Source of the DNA: JBBPYC01 sp038200275
GTDB lineage: Bacteria; Pseudomonadota; Gammaproteobacteria; Burkholderiales; Burkholderiaceae_C
NCBI GenBank assembly: GCA_038200275.1
Contig: JBBPYC010000017.1
Span: 1 to 43,664, forward strand
Direction of reading: 5' to 3'
DNA length: 43,664 nt
Below, in pieces: positions 1 through 9,818 of the stretch. The first letter of the stretch is position 1. Each line of letters starts with the position of its first letter. The notes below the pieces were generated by a model. It searched no databases and had not been told where the DNA came from. It worked only from the letters and a program-made list of their open reading frames with translations. The position numbers and the translations under genes were made by a program.

Positions 1-1
1 C

Positions 2-130
2 TTGCTGCGAAGAGCGTCGGCGCGTACCCGGGAGTCGCTGTGGGACGCCATCGGGGCGCGGCTCGACAACTTCTCACCCGCCGAGTGCGCCAACTACATC
101 CGCCACTGCGGCTATGGCAGCTCAGCGTGA
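2..130 (+). mobile_element. IS630-family transposase, C-terminal fragment
   Basis: Open at the left edge of the window and ending in TGA at 128-130. The last 42 codons read as the C-terminal tail seen in IS630-type DDE transposases, with the motif FSPAECANYIRHCGY just before the stop. The rest of the element lies outside the window, so it is not known whether the transposase is intact. The insertion has cut a GST-like gene on the opposite strand: that reading frame stops looking like GST at the TA dinucleotide at 139-140, which is what TA-targeting IS630 elements would give. The family assignment is from the protein motif, not from a search. Confidence 0.7.
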
Positions 131-140
131 AACCGCTCTA

Positions 141-339
141 GCAGCCGCAGCACGGGTACCGTGGCCTTGGGTGACAAATCGACCAGCGCGACAGGCTTGT
201 CGCGCAGCACGATCTCGAACGCCTGGAAACCGCGCTCGGCCTGCAGCAGCGCCATGAGGGCCCGCATGGCGTACGGGCAGCGGCGGTAGGTGTAGAGCAG
301 CGGCAGGGCTTCCGTGACTGCCGTCGGCTTCAAGATCAC
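141..339 (-). pseudogene. Glutathione S-transferase-like gene, truncated by IS630 element
   Basis: Encodes about 66 residues of a thioredoxin-fold GST N-terminal domain. YTYRRCPYAMRA carries the glutathione-site region near the N-terminus, and LSPKATVPVL is the cis-proline segment. The start is a GTG overlapping the TGA of the upstream dehydratase gene (shared GTGA), so it was translationally coupled and the last gene of a Bug-dehydratase-GST operon. After VPVLRL the frame runs into the IS630 element and ends at a chance stop near 112. The alpha-helical C-terminal domain is absent, so the product should not be active as a GST. Its original role is unknown; a small GST beside a catabolic dehydratase could have served oxidative or isomerase chemistry, but that is inference. 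Confidence 0.7.
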
Positions 340-2093
340 TTTGAGCGCGGCACTTTTCCGACTGTTTTCACCGCCCGCAAGAAGTCGAAGTCGGCGCCCT
401 GGTCGGCCTGCAGCACCGTCTGCAGAAACAGTTTGCGATAGCCGCGCTCGGCTGTCGGCATCACGGTCGCTGCCGCCTTCGCACGTTTTGCCAGTGCCTC
501 ATCCGACACCAGCAGCGCAATCTCGCGGTTCTTCACCGAGAGCCGGATGCGGTCGCCGTTGTGCACATGCGCCAACGGCCCACCAATGGCCGATTCGGGT
601 GTCACATGAAGCACGATCGAGCCGAACGCGGTGCCGCTCATGCGGCCGTCGGAGATGCGCACGATGTCTTTCACGCCGGCACGCGCGAGTTTCTGCGGGA
701 TCGGCATGTAGCCGGCTTCGGGCATCCCGGGCGCGCCCTTGGGGCCGATGTTCTTCAGTACGAGGATGTCATCGGCGGTCACGTCGAGGTCGTCGCGGTC
801 GATGCGTTCGGCGAGGTCTTCGAGGTTCTCGAACACAACTGCGCGGCCCTCGTGCTCCATCAGCTTCGGATCGGCCGCCGATTGTTTGATGATCGCGCCG
901 CCGGGCGCAAGGTTGCCGCGCAGCACCGCAATCCCGCCTTGCGCGTAGATCGGCCGGTCGAACGGGCGCACCACGTCCTGCTTGAACGCCGGGCCGGCTG
1001 CATCGATCTCCGCACCCAAGGTGCGGCCGGTCACGGTCAGCGCATCGAGATGCAGCAGCGGCTTCAACTCGCGCAGCAGCGTGCTCATCCCGCCCGCGTG
1101 ATGAAAGTCTTCCATGTAATGCTGGCCGGAGGGTTTGAGGTCCAGCAGCACCGGCGTCTCGCGGCCCATCCGGTCGAGCGCGGCTAGGTCGACATCGAGC
1201 CCCACGCGCCCGGCCATCGCGGCCAGATGCACGACGGCGTTGGTGGAGCCGCCGATCGAAAGCAGCACGCGCATCGCGTTCTCGAACGCATCCGGCGTCA
1301 GGATCTTGTCGATCGTCAAACGGTCTTTGGCCATCTGCACAGCCTGCGCGCCGGTCTGCTCGGCGATGCGGATGCGGTCGGCGGTGACTGCCGGCGGCGA
1401 GGCACCGCCGGGCATGGTCATGCCGAGCGCTTCGGCGATGCAGGCCATCGTGCTCGCGGTGCCCATCACCGAGCAGGTGCCGACGCTCGCGACGAGTTGA
1501 TCGTTCACGTCGGCGACCTCTTCGGCTTCAATGTCGCCCGCGCGAAATTTGGCCCAATAGCGGCGGCAATCCGTGCAGGCGCCGACCCGCTCACCGCGGT
1601 GACTGCCCGTCAGCATCGAGCCGGTGATGAGCTGGATCGCGGGCAGGTTGGCGGATGCCGCGCCCATCAGCTGGGCGGGCACGGTCTTGTCGCAGCCGCC
1701 GATCAGCACCACCGCGTCCATCGGTTGTGCCAGCAACAGCTCTTCCGTGTCCATCGACATCAGGTTGCGCAAAAACATGCTGGTCGGCGCGGCAAAACTC
1801 TCATGGATCGAGATCGTCGGAAAGTCCATCGGCAGGCCACCCGCGAGCATCACGCCGCGCTTCACGGCTTCGAGCAGTTGCGGCATGTTGCCGTGGCACG
1901 GGTTGTAGCTGCTGCCGGTGTTGGTGATGCCGATCACGGGGCGGTCGAGCGCTGCGTCGGTGAAGCCCGCGCCTTTAATGAAGGCCTTGCGCAGGAACAG
2001 TGAGAAGCCGGTGTCGCCGTAGCTGGTCAGGCCTTTTTTCATGCCGGTGGCCTCGGCCCTGTTAGCCGGTGTGGCAGGTTTCTTGTTCGCCAT
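336..2093 (-). CDS. IlvD/Edd-family dehydratase, arabonate/xylonate dehydratase type
   Basis: Encodes 585 residues of the IlvD/Edd family, Fe-S enzymes that dehydrate sugar acids to 2-keto-3-deoxy acids. The likely cluster ligands are C66 (NPCHGNMP), C134 (GGCDKTVPAQ, with K136 as the carbamylated Mg ligand) and C207 (GTCSVMGTAS). They keep the spacing I recall for L-arabinonate dehydratase (59/127/200, shifted by seven). The segment GACTDCRRYW favours the arabonate/xylonate subgroup over biosynthetic IlvD. A catalytic serine is expected in SDGRMSGTAFGS near residue 486. The start at 2093 was chosen because GGAG lies 7 nt upstream, inside the final codons of the Bug gene; an in-frame ATG ten codons earlier lacks this. 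It is coupled to the Bug receptor before it and the GST fragment after it. The exact substrate is unknown. Confidence 0.88.
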   Translation of the reverse strand: MANKKPATPANRAEATGMKKGLTSYGDTGFSLFLRKAFIKGAGFTDAALDRPVIGITNTGSSYNPCHGNMPQLLEAVKRGVMLAGGLPMDFPTISIHESFAAPTSMFLRNLMSMDTEELLLAQPMDAVVLIGGCDKTVPAQLMGAASANLPAIQLITGSMLTGSHRGERVGACTDCRRYWAKFRAGDIEAEEVADVNDQLVASVGTCSVMGTASTMACIAEALGMTMPGGASPPAVTADRIRIAEQTGAQAVQMAKDRLTIDKILTPDAFENAMRVLLSIGGSTNAVVHLAAMAGRVGLDVDLAALDRMGRETPVLLDLKPSGQHYMEDFHHAGGMSTLLRELKPLLHLDALTVTGRTLGAEIDAAGPAFKQDVVRPFDRPIYAQGGIAVLRGNLAPGGAIIKQSAADPKLMEHEGRAVVFENLEDLAERIDRDDLDVTADDILVLKNIGPKGAPGMPEAGYMPIPQKLARAGVKDIVRISDGRMSGTAFGSIVLHVTPESAIGGPLAHVHNGDRIRLSVKNREIALLVSDEALAKRAKAAATVMPTAERGYRKLFLQTVLQADQGADFDFLRAVKTVGKVPRSK

Positions 2094-2097
2094 GTGG

Positions 2098-3093
2098 TTA
2101 CTCCGGCGCAATGCCGGCTTCATCGATCAGCTTGGCCCAGCGTGCGACTTCCGCGTTGATGCGTTCGGCCGATTGGGCGGGTGTGGTGGGCTTGGCCGCG
2201 TATACGCCTTGCTTCAGGAACTGCTCTTTGGCTTCGGGGTCTTGCACGATCTTTGCCAGCGCTTCATTCAGCTGCATGACGATCTCAGGCGGTGTGCCGG
2301 CCGGTGCCAGCACGCCAAACGTGGATGCGACGTCCAGGCTCGGCATGCCGGCTTCCGAAGCCGAAGGCACGTCCGGCAACATCGAAATGCGCTCGGGCAT
2401 CGTCACCGCCAATGCGCGCAGCTTGCCGGCTTGAATGAACGACAGCGCAGCCGGCACGGTCTCGACCATCATGTTGACCTGACCACCGACCAGGTCCGTC
2501 ATGGCCGGGCCGCTGCCTTTGTAGGCGATGTGCTGCATCGGCACCTTGGCGTCGCGCTTGAGCATCTCGGAGCCCATGCGCTGCGGCGAGCCGGCGCCGG
2601 ACGATGCGAAGTTGAGCTTGTCCGGGTTCGCGCGGCCGTAGTCGATCAGCTCCCTCAACGTGTTGGCCGGCACCTGTGGGTTGACCACCACCACGAGCGG
2701 CACCGAGCCGACCACCATGACCGGCGCAAAGTCCTGCGTCAGGCTATAGCGCAGCTTGCCTTTCTCCAGCGTGGCCATCGTCGAATGCGAGGTCAAGGCA
2801 CCCATCAGCAACGTGTAGCCATCGGCTGCCGCCTTGGCTGCCGCCTCGGCGCCGATGTTGCCGCCCGCGCCGCCGCGGTTGTCCACCACCACCGATTGGC
2901 CCAACGCATCGCCGAGCCGTTGCGCGACGATGCGGCCGATCACATCGGTCGCGCCACCGGGCGGGTAGGGCACGATCAGCTTGATCGGTTTGTCCGGGTA
3001 AGCAGCGAATGCGCTGACGGCGCTGGCCGCCAGCGCGCCGACGATGCACGCGTGTACGAACGTACGGCGGGGCAGCGTTTGAAATATTTTCAT
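2098..3093 (-). CDS. Bug-family tripartite tricarboxylate transporter receptor
   Basis: Encodes 331 residues. A Sec signal (RRTFVHACIVGALAASAVSAFAA) is followed by the Bug/TctC fold, with the hallmark start YPDKPIKLIVPYPPGGATD and the segment VVVDNRGGAGGNIG, whose loops hold a carboxylate ligand. Bug proteins are periplasmic receptors for carboxylated compounds. Most are orphans without their own TctAB membrane genes, as here. The ATG at 3093 is preceded by AGGAG at good spacing. The gene is the first of a leftward operon with the sugar-acid dehydratase, whose ribosome site lies in the last Bug codons, so the ligand is plausibly the dehydratase substrate or a precursor. The divergent TRAP transporter across the 282-bp gap may serve the same compound. 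Confidence 0.9.
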   Translation of the reverse strand: MKIFQTLPRRTFVHACIVGALAASAVSAFAAYPDKPIKLIVPYPPGGATDVIGRIVAQRLGDALGQSVVVDNRGGAGGNIGAEAAAKAAADGYTLLMGALTSHSTMATLEKGKLRYSLTQDFAPVMVVGSVPLVVVVNPQVPANTLRELIDYGRANPDKLNFASSGAGSPQRMGSEMLKRDAKVPMQHIAYKGSGPAMTDLVGGQVNMMVETVPAALSFIQAGKLRALAVTMPERISMLPDVPSASEAGMPSLDVASTFGVLAPAGTPPEIVMQLNEALAKIVQDPEAKEQFLKQGVYAAKPTTPAQSAERINAEVARWAKLIDEAGIAPE

Positions 3094-3196
3094 CGGTTGG
3101 TCTCCTGAGGTGTTGCAGAGCCCGCGACCCAGTGCGCGGCACCACGCCAGTGTGACGCAACTGACGCACAGCACAACGCAATGGCTGCTGGACAGT

Positions 3197-3222
3197 GGCT
3201 GACCCGCTCCAGCGGGTCAGCC
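3197..3222. promoter_or_regulatory. 26-bp perfect palindrome in divergent promoter region
   Basis: Two 12-base arms (GGCTGACCCGCT and its exact complement) flank a 2-base centre. It sits almost midway between the start of the leftward Bug gene (3093) and the rightward TRAP receptor gene (3376). No transcript is expected to end here because both genes point away, so an operator for a dimeric regulator that controls both sides is more likely than a terminator. No regulator gene is next to the cluster in this window. A weaker inverted repeat (GCCGG-TATG-CCGGC) lies at 3308-3321. Confidence 0.45.
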
Positions 3223-3375
3223 AAAGCAAGGCAGGGAAGACCGGCATTGACAGCCTGGATGCGCATCCCGTCAAATCATCGTGGCAGGTCCGGCGCGCTG
3301 GCTGTCCGCCGGTATGCCGGCGCATCTTGCGACACGACCGAGCCGTTGGTTCGCCCACAATGAAGGAGACTTGAC

Positions 3376-4374
3376 ATGGATCGACCGATTCGCACCCTTG
3401 CTCGCTTTGCCGCCCTGGCCACTGCGGCCATGCTTTCCCTGGCGGCATTCGCCCAGTCGCCGCCCGTGCTGCACGGCGCGGTGCAGTTTGCTGACGACCA
3501 TCCGTTCAATCAGGCGCTGTTGAAGTTCGAGGCGCTGATCAAGCAGTACTACGGCAAGCCGGTCCAATTCGTGCTGCACCGAAACAGTGAACTGGGCGTG
3601 GAGAAAGACTACTTCGCCTACATGAGCCAAGGCATCTCGGTGGACTACGGGATCGTGTCACCTGCGCACATGTCGACGTTCGCAAAAGCCGCGCCGCTGC
3701 TGGACATGCCGTTTTTGTTCCGCGACATCGCGCACTGGAACAAGGTGCTGGATTCCGATGCGTTCGCGCCGATCGTGGCTGAAGTGGCGAAGAAGGCCGA
3801 CGTGATGATCCTCGGCTATGCCGGCGGCGGCATGCGCAACATCATTGCCAACAAGCCGGTGCGCAACATGGAAGAGTTGAAAGGCTTGACGATGCGCGTG
3901 ATGGGCGCGCCGATCCAGACCCAGGTGTTCTCGGCGATCGGCGCCAAGCCGACCGTGATTGCGTATAACGAGGTCTACAACGCGATCCAGACCGGCGTGA
4001 TCCAGGGGGCTGAAAATGAGGCTGCGGGTCTGGATGCGATGAAGTTCTACGAGGTGGGGCCGGACATCTCGCTGACGCAACACGCGATCACGGTGCGTCC
4101 CATTGCCTTCTCCGGCAAGACCTTCCGCCGACTGCCGCCCGAGTTGCAGGCCGCGATTGTCAAGGCCGGTAAGGAAGCCGGCAAGTTCGGCCGCGATCTG
4201 GAGTCTAAAAACGACTCGGCGCTGCTGGCCAAGCTGGAGAAGGAAGGCAAGCTCAAGACCTATGAGTTCACCGAGCGGCCCAAGCTGCTGGAGCTGTCTG
4301 CGCCCGTGAAGGACGCCTATGCAAAGCAGATCGAGGCCAGTGCGATCCTCGAGCAGGTCAACGCCGTCAAGTAA
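3376..4374 (+). CDS. TRAP transporter substrate-binding protein, DctP family
   Basis: Encodes 332 residues with a Sec signal peptide (cleavage after about residue 26, LAAFAQS). The mature protein has the DctP fold: an early lobe with VQFADDHPFNQALLKFEAL, the conserved region MRNIIANKPVRNMEELKGLTMR around residues 155-175, in which an arginine normally contacts the ligand carboxylate, and the typical AYNEVYNAIQTGVIQGAEN segment. It captures an organic acid in the periplasm for the DctQM permease encoded directly downstream. GAAGGAG lies 7 nt before the ATG. The spacing of about 27 nt to dctQ and the ATG overlap further on indicate one operon. The ligand is not known; the neighbouring dehydratase and lyase suggest a sugar acid. 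Confidence 0.92.
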   Translation: MDRPIRTLARFAALATAAMLSLAAFAQSPPVLHGAVQFADDHPFNQALLKFEALIKQYYGKPVQFVLHRNSELGVEKDYFAYMSQGISVDYGIVSPAHMSTFAKAAPLLDMPFLFRDIAHWNKVLDSDAFAPIVAEVAKKADVMILGYAGGGMRNIIANKPVRNMEELKGLTMRVMGAPIQTQVFSAIGAKPTVIAYNEVYNAIQTGVIQGAENEAAGLDAMKFYEVGPDISLTQHAITVRPIAFSGKTFRRLPPELQAAIVKAGKEAGKFGRDLESKNDSALLAKLEKEGKLKTYEFTERPKLLELSAPVKDAYAKQIEASAILEQVNAVK

Positions 4375-4401
4375 GCGGTCAAGCCACGCCAGCCAATTAC
4401 C

Positions 4402-4893
4402 ATGCGCGCATTCAACGCGGGCATCTACCGCGTGTTGCAGGTGCTGTTGACCGTGCTGATGGCGGTCATGATCGTGCCGGTCACGCTGCAGATCTTCTCG
4501 CGGTTCTTTGACTTCGTGCCGCGCTATATCTGGACCGAAGAAGCCGCGCGCTTCTGCCTGATCTGGCTGATCATGATCGGCGCGACGATTGCGGTGCGCG
4601 ACGGCGCACATTTCGATGTCGACGTGCTGCCGGTACCGAAGACGGTGAAGTCCAGGGCCGTGGCGCGCATCGTGGTGCATGTCTCGATCTTTCTGGTGGC
4701 GGTGATCTTTCTCGCATTCGGCTGGCGCTTTGCCGAATTCGGCTGGCAGCAGAGTTCGGAGATGACCGGGCTCAACATGCTTGCGATCCACGCGGCCTGG
4801 CCCTTTGCGGGTTTGTGCTGGCTGACGTTCCTCACAGAAGCGATCACGGTCGACATGAAGCTATACCGGAGCGGCGACGATGGGGCCACTTGA
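4402..4893 (+). CDS. TRAP transporter small permease, DctQ family
   Basis: Encodes 163 residues with four predicted membrane segments, at roughly residues 10-35, 48-65, 90-110 and 128-150. The family features are the tryptophan-rich EEAARFCLIWLIMIGA segment and the following VRDGAHFDVDVLP. DctQ is the small membrane subunit that holds the DctP receptor against the DctM channel. Its stop overlaps the dctM start by 14 nt, so the two are translationally coupled. No clear Shine-Dalgarno is seen before this ATG, so translation may depend on ribosomes arriving from dctP. Confidence 0.9.
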   Translation: MRAFNAGIYRVLQVLLTVLMAVMIVPVTLQIFSRFFDFVPRYIWTEEAARFCLIWLIMIGATIAVRDGAHFDVDVLPVPKTVKSRAVARIVVHVSIFLVAVIFLAFGWRFAEFGWQQSSEMTGLNMLAIHAAWPFAGLCWLTFLTEAITVDMKLYRSGDDGAT

Positions 4894-6184
4894 AGTCGCG
4901 CTGATCTTGTTCGGCGTGTTCGCCGTGTTGCTGATCGCCCGCGTGCCGGTCGCGTTTGCGTTGGGACTGGCGTGCGTGCCGGTGTTTTTCATCGACGACC
5001 GGCTTACGCCGTTCCTGTTGCTCAACGAGATGTTGAAGTCGTACAACTCGTTTTTGCTGCTCGCAATTCCGTTTTTCATGCTGGCCGCAAACCTGATGAA
5101 TTCGGCGGGTATTACGGAGAAACTAGTCAATCTGTCGCGTGCGATGGTCGGGCACCTACCCGGTGGACTCGGCCACGTGAGCGTGCTGGTGTCGATGCTG
5201 TTCGCGGGCATCTCGGGCTCGTCCACCGCAGAAGCCGCGGGCGTCGGCGGCGTATTGATCCCGGCGATGAAAAAGCAGGGCTACGACACACCGTTTGCGG
5301 TCTCGCTGATCGCGTGTGCCGCCGTCATGGGCGTGATCATCCCGCCGTCGATCCTGATGGTGGTCTGGGGCGGCGTGATCTCGGTGTCGATCGGCGGGCT
5401 GTTCGTGGCCGGCGTGCTGCCGGGACTGATGATGGCGCTGTCGTTGATGGTGACGGTCTACATCCATGCCAAGCGGCGCGGCTATCCGGTCTACCCCAGG
5501 GTCACGGCACGCGAGATGCTGAAGGTGGCTGGTGCGGCCGTGCTGCCGATTCTGACGCCCGGCATCATCGTGGGCGGTATCGTGGGCGGCCTGTTCACGC
5601 CAACGGAAGCGTCGGTGATTGCCGTGCTGTACGCGATGCTGCTGGGTGGGCTGATCTACCGCACGCTGAACTGGCGGCAATTGAGCCACACGCTGTATGA
5701 GTCGGCCCGCTTCGCGGCGATCGCGCTGTTCTGCATCGGCACGGCGTCCGCATTCGGCTGGCTGCTCGCTTACTTCCGGATCCCGCAGCTCGTGGTAAAC
5801 AGCGTCGCCTCCTGGGGCGGCGGTGTGACCAGCGTCGGCTTCATTACGGCAGCCGCGTTCCTGTTCATCGGCTGTTTCATCGACGCCATTCCCGCGATCA
5901 TCATCGTCGGCACCATCCTGGCGCCACTGGCTGCGAAGGTCGGCATGCACCCGGTGCATTTCGCGCTCATCGGCGTGATCTCGATTGCGTATGGGCTGGT
6001 GACCCCGCCTTATGGGTTGTGTCTGATGATCGCGTGCTCAGTGGGCGGCATCAAGATACGGGAAGCGGTGAAGGACACGGCCATCTTGTTCATCCCGCTC
6101 ATGACGGTGCTGCTGATCGTGATCCTGTTTCCGGACCTGCTGCTGTGGCTGCCACGCACGGTGCTGCCGAATTTCGTCAAGTAG
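4880..6184 (+). CDS. TRAP transporter large permease, DctM family
   Basis: Encodes 434 residues and is highly hydrophobic throughout, with about a dozen membrane spans, the normal size for DctM. The family hallmarks are LFAGISGSSTAEAAGVGG near residue 110, MGVIIPPSILMVVWGG near residue 155 and GGLFTPTEASVIAVLYA near residue 240. DctM is the ion-coupled elevator-type channel subunit of TRAP transporters and moves the acid delivered by DctP across the inner membrane using the sodium or proton gradient. It overlaps dctQ by 14 nt and is followed 15 nt later by the dioxygenase gene, so the catabolic gene is probably on the same transcript. Confidence 0.93.
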   Translation: MGPLEVALILFGVFAVLLIARVPVAFALGLACVPVFFIDDRLTPFLLLNEMLKSYNSFLLLAIPFFMLAANLMNSAGITEKLVNLSRAMVGHLPGGLGHVSVLVSMLFAGISGSSTAEAAGVGGVLIPAMKKQGYDTPFAVSLIACAAVMGVIIPPSILMVVWGGVISVSIGGLFVAGVLPGLMMALSLMVTVYIHAKRRGYPVYPRVTAREMLKVAGAAVLPILTPGIIVGGIVGGLFTPTEASVIAVLYAMLLGGLIYRTLNWRQLSHTLYESARFAAIALFCIGTASAFGWLLAYFRIPQLVVNSVASWGGGVTSVGFITAAAFLFIGCFIDAIPAIIIVGTILAPLAAKVGMHPVHFALIGVISIAYGLVTPPYGLCLMIACSVGGIKIREAVKDTAILFIPLMTVLLIVILFPDLLLWLPRTVLPNFVK

Positions 6185-6199
6185 CAGAGGTCTTGTCTC

Positions 6200-7099
6200 A
6201 TGCCGAGCTTCACGCCGCTGTGCGCCGGTTTCGGGCTTGAGTGTCGGAACTTTGATCTCACCCGGGATCTGAACGACACGGCCTTTGCCGAGATCGAACG
6301 CGCGTTCTATGCGGGTCAGGTGTTGGTGCTGCGCGGGCAGTCGCTGACGCCGGCGCAGTTGGTTGCGTTCGCGCAAGCGTTCGGCCCCGCGCAACCGCAC
6401 GTGATTGACCAGTTTCATCACCCGGACGACCCGAACATTCTGATTTTGTCGAACGTGCGCGGTGCCGACGGACAGCCCATCGGCTTGCAGGATGCGGGCT
6501 CGTACTTTCATACCGATTATTCGTATCTGCGCATGCCGGCACGCGCCACCATGCTTTATTCGATCCAGGTGCCGAAGGTGGGCGGCAACACGCTGTTCGC
6601 AAATCAGCAGGCGTCGTACGAAGACCTGGCTCAATCGATGAAGCAACGCATCGATCCGCTCATTGCAGTACATCACTACGGCAATCGGCAGGACTTGAAC
6701 GATGCGTCGCGAACGGCCGCATCCCCGCTGTCGGTCGCGCAGAAAGCCAGGATGCCGCTGATCACGCATCGCATCGCGCGGCCACATCCGGTGACTGGGC
6801 GCACGTCGCTGTATGCGGTCTCGGGCAGCTCGTTCGGCATCGTCGGTATGCCGGCCGATGAGTCGCGCGATTTGCTGGATGAGCTGGCTGCGCATTCGAC
6901 GCAGCCGAAGTACCTCTACAGCCTAGCCTACAGCGTGGGCGACGTCGTGATCTGGGACAACGCATCGCTGCTGCACGCTGCGACGCTGATCGATCCGGCC
7001 GATGCGCGTACGCTGTGGCGCGTGACGTTGCTGGAAACCAGCCCCGACGCGATGGCGCCGCAGATCATGGCAACGGCGTATTCGGAAAGCAACGTCTGA
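6200..7099 (+). CDS. TauD/TfdA-family 2-oxoglutarate-dependent dioxygenase
   Basis: Encodes 299 residues with the jelly-roll fold of non-haem iron dioxygenases. The facial triad is visible: H104 and D106 in YFHTDYSY, and H259 in WDNASLLHAAT. R274 (TLWRVTL) is the likely 2-oxoglutarate carboxylate ligand. These enzymes hydroxylate small organic acids or sulfonates with O2 and 2-oxoglutarate, releasing succinate. It follows the TRAP permease by 15 nt, with AGAGG before the ATG, and precedes the lyase gene, so it is part of the same acid-catabolism operon. It may convert a modified acid (ether, sulfonate or aryloxy) into one the dehydratase-lyase pair can use; that role is inference. Confidence 0.88.
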   Translation: MPSFTPLCAGFGLECRNFDLTRDLNDTAFAEIERAFYAGQVLVLRGQSLTPAQLVAFAQAFGPAQPHVIDQFHHPDDPNILILSNVRGADGQPIGLQDAGSYFHTDYSYLRMPARATMLYSIQVPKVGGNTLFANQQASYEDLAQSMKQRIDPLIAVHHYGNRQDLNDASRTAASPLSVAQKARMPLITHRIARPHPVTGRTSLYAVSGSSFGIVGMPADESRDLLDELAAHSTQPKYLYSLAYSVGDVVIWDNASLLHAATLIDPADARTLWRVTLLETSPDAMAPQIMATAYSESNV

Positions 7100-7161
7100 G
7101 CGACCAACCAACCGACCGACCGATCAAACAGTCAACCCACAACCGCAGAACGAACCAACTC

Positions 7162-8100
7162 ATGCAACTGACCGCCGACGCGCAAGGCGTCTACCCGATC
7201 GCTCCAACGCCTTTCTTCGACGACGGCCAGATCGATTTTGAATCGATCGACCGACTCGTCGACTTCTATTTGTCGATCGGCGCCGACGGCATCACGGTGC
7301 TCGGCCAGCTTGGCGAGGCGCAGAAGCTCACGCACGACGAAAGCGTCGCCGTGGCGCTGCGCATGATCCGGCGCGCGCCAACGTTGCCCGTGATCGTTGG
7401 TGTGTCCGCGCCCGGCTTCGCAGCGATGCGCGCGCTGACGCAGGACGTGATGAGCCAAGGTGCAGCCGGCGTGATGATCGCGCCGCCTTCGCATTTGCGC
7501 ACCGACGATCAGATCGTCGGCTACTACACGCAGGCCGTGCAGGCGATCGGCGCCGATGTTTCGTTCGCGCTGCAGGACTACCCGCTGACGTTCTCGGTCC
7601 AGATGACGCCGGCCGTAATCCGGCGCATCGTGCAGGAGTTGCCGTCCTGCGTGATGCTGAAGCACGAAGACTGGCCGGGGCTGGAGAAAATCTCTGCCCT
7701 GCGCGGCTTTGAGCAGGGCGGCAGCATGCGGCATCTGGCGATCCTCTGCGGCAACAACGGCTTGTTCCTCGACTACGAGATGGAGCGCGGCGCCGATGGG
7801 GCCAACACCGGCTATGCGTTTCCGGACATGCTGATCGACATCGTGCGGCTGTCGAAAGCGGGGCAACGCGAGGAGGCGCACGACCTGTTTGATGCACACC
7901 TTCCACTCCTGCGATACGAACAGCAGCCAGGGCTGGGGCTGGCTGTGCGCAAATACCTGTTGAAGCGCCGCGGGCTTCTGACGAGTGCGGCGCTCCGCAT
8001 GCCGGCGCCGAAGATGTCGGCTACCGCGCGCGAAGAAGTCGAGCATCTGCTGGGCCGTCTTTCGGTGCATGACGAGCGGGCACGGCTGCCAGCCGCCTGA
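7162..8100 (+). CDS. DHDPS/NAL-family lyase or dehydratase (DapA-like), non-biosynthetic
   Basis: Encodes 312 residues of the class I aldolase TIM-barrel family that includes DapA, KDG aldolase and 2-keto-3-deoxy-arabonate dehydratase. The Schiff-base lysine is K167 (VMLKHEDWPG) and the catalytic tyrosine is Y140 (LQDYPL). The substrate loop that reads GTTGE in true dihydrodipicolinate synthase is GQLGE here (residues 48-52), which argues against lysine biosynthesis. The start at 7162 fits the usual family N-terminus; a longer frame from 7015 would run into the dioxygenase gene. Together with the IlvD/Edd enzyme across the divergent region it fits the second step of a non-phosphorylative sugar-acid pathway, but an aldolase of another 2-keto acid is equally possible. 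Confidence 0.87.
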   Translation: MQLTADAQGVYPIAPTPFFDDGQIDFESIDRLVDFYLSIGADGITVLGQLGEAQKLTHDESVAVALRMIRRAPTLPVIVGVSAPGFAAMRALTQDVMSQGAAGVMIAPPSHLRTDDQIVGYYTQAVQAIGADVSFALQDYPLTFSVQMTPAVIRRIVQELPSCVMLKHEDWPGLEKISALRGFEQGGSMRHLAILCGNNGLFLDYEMERGADGANTGYAFPDMLIDIVRLSKAGQREEAHDLFDAHLPLLRYEQQPGLGLAVRKYLLKRRGLLTSAALRMPAPKMSATAREEVEHLLGRLSVHDERARLPAA

Positions 8101-8269
8101 CCACGCCAAAATCGAAATGCTGCTTAAGACAGCCGTCGAACGGGGTGCGGCCGACGGCGGCCCGGCAACACAATCCATCCTGACCAATTGCGCGGGCTGG
8201 ACCTGCCACGAGACCTGCACGTTCTACAGGGTTTGATCCAGCAACAGCCGAACGCAAAGTGTGGCTTGG

Positions 8270-9616
<1,347 letters not shown>

Positions 9617-9818
9617 GGGGCAATTCCAGTGAGAGGTTTTCGTTGTACCGCGCAGGGCTTGAGGCCTGCTTGGCGCACCGGGCTGAGACGGCAGCGAAAG
9701 TGGGTTTCGGCTTCTCGCGCATTGCCCCATACGAGCAGGCTGTGGCGGCGCGAACTTGTTGCGTAGTATCGTAGCGGGCTGTCAACCCCATGGACCACGA
9801 CCGAATGGAGCGCTTCGA

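Noticed and set aside
314..2123. Long open frames on the plus strand opposite the dehydratase gene
   Set aside because: They are arginine- and histidine-rich shadows of a strongly conserved minus-strand gene, with no family motifs or ribosome sites.
7162..8100. Lysine-biosynthetic dapA
   Set aside because: The GTTGE substrate loop is replaced by GQLGE and the gene sits in a catabolic operon.
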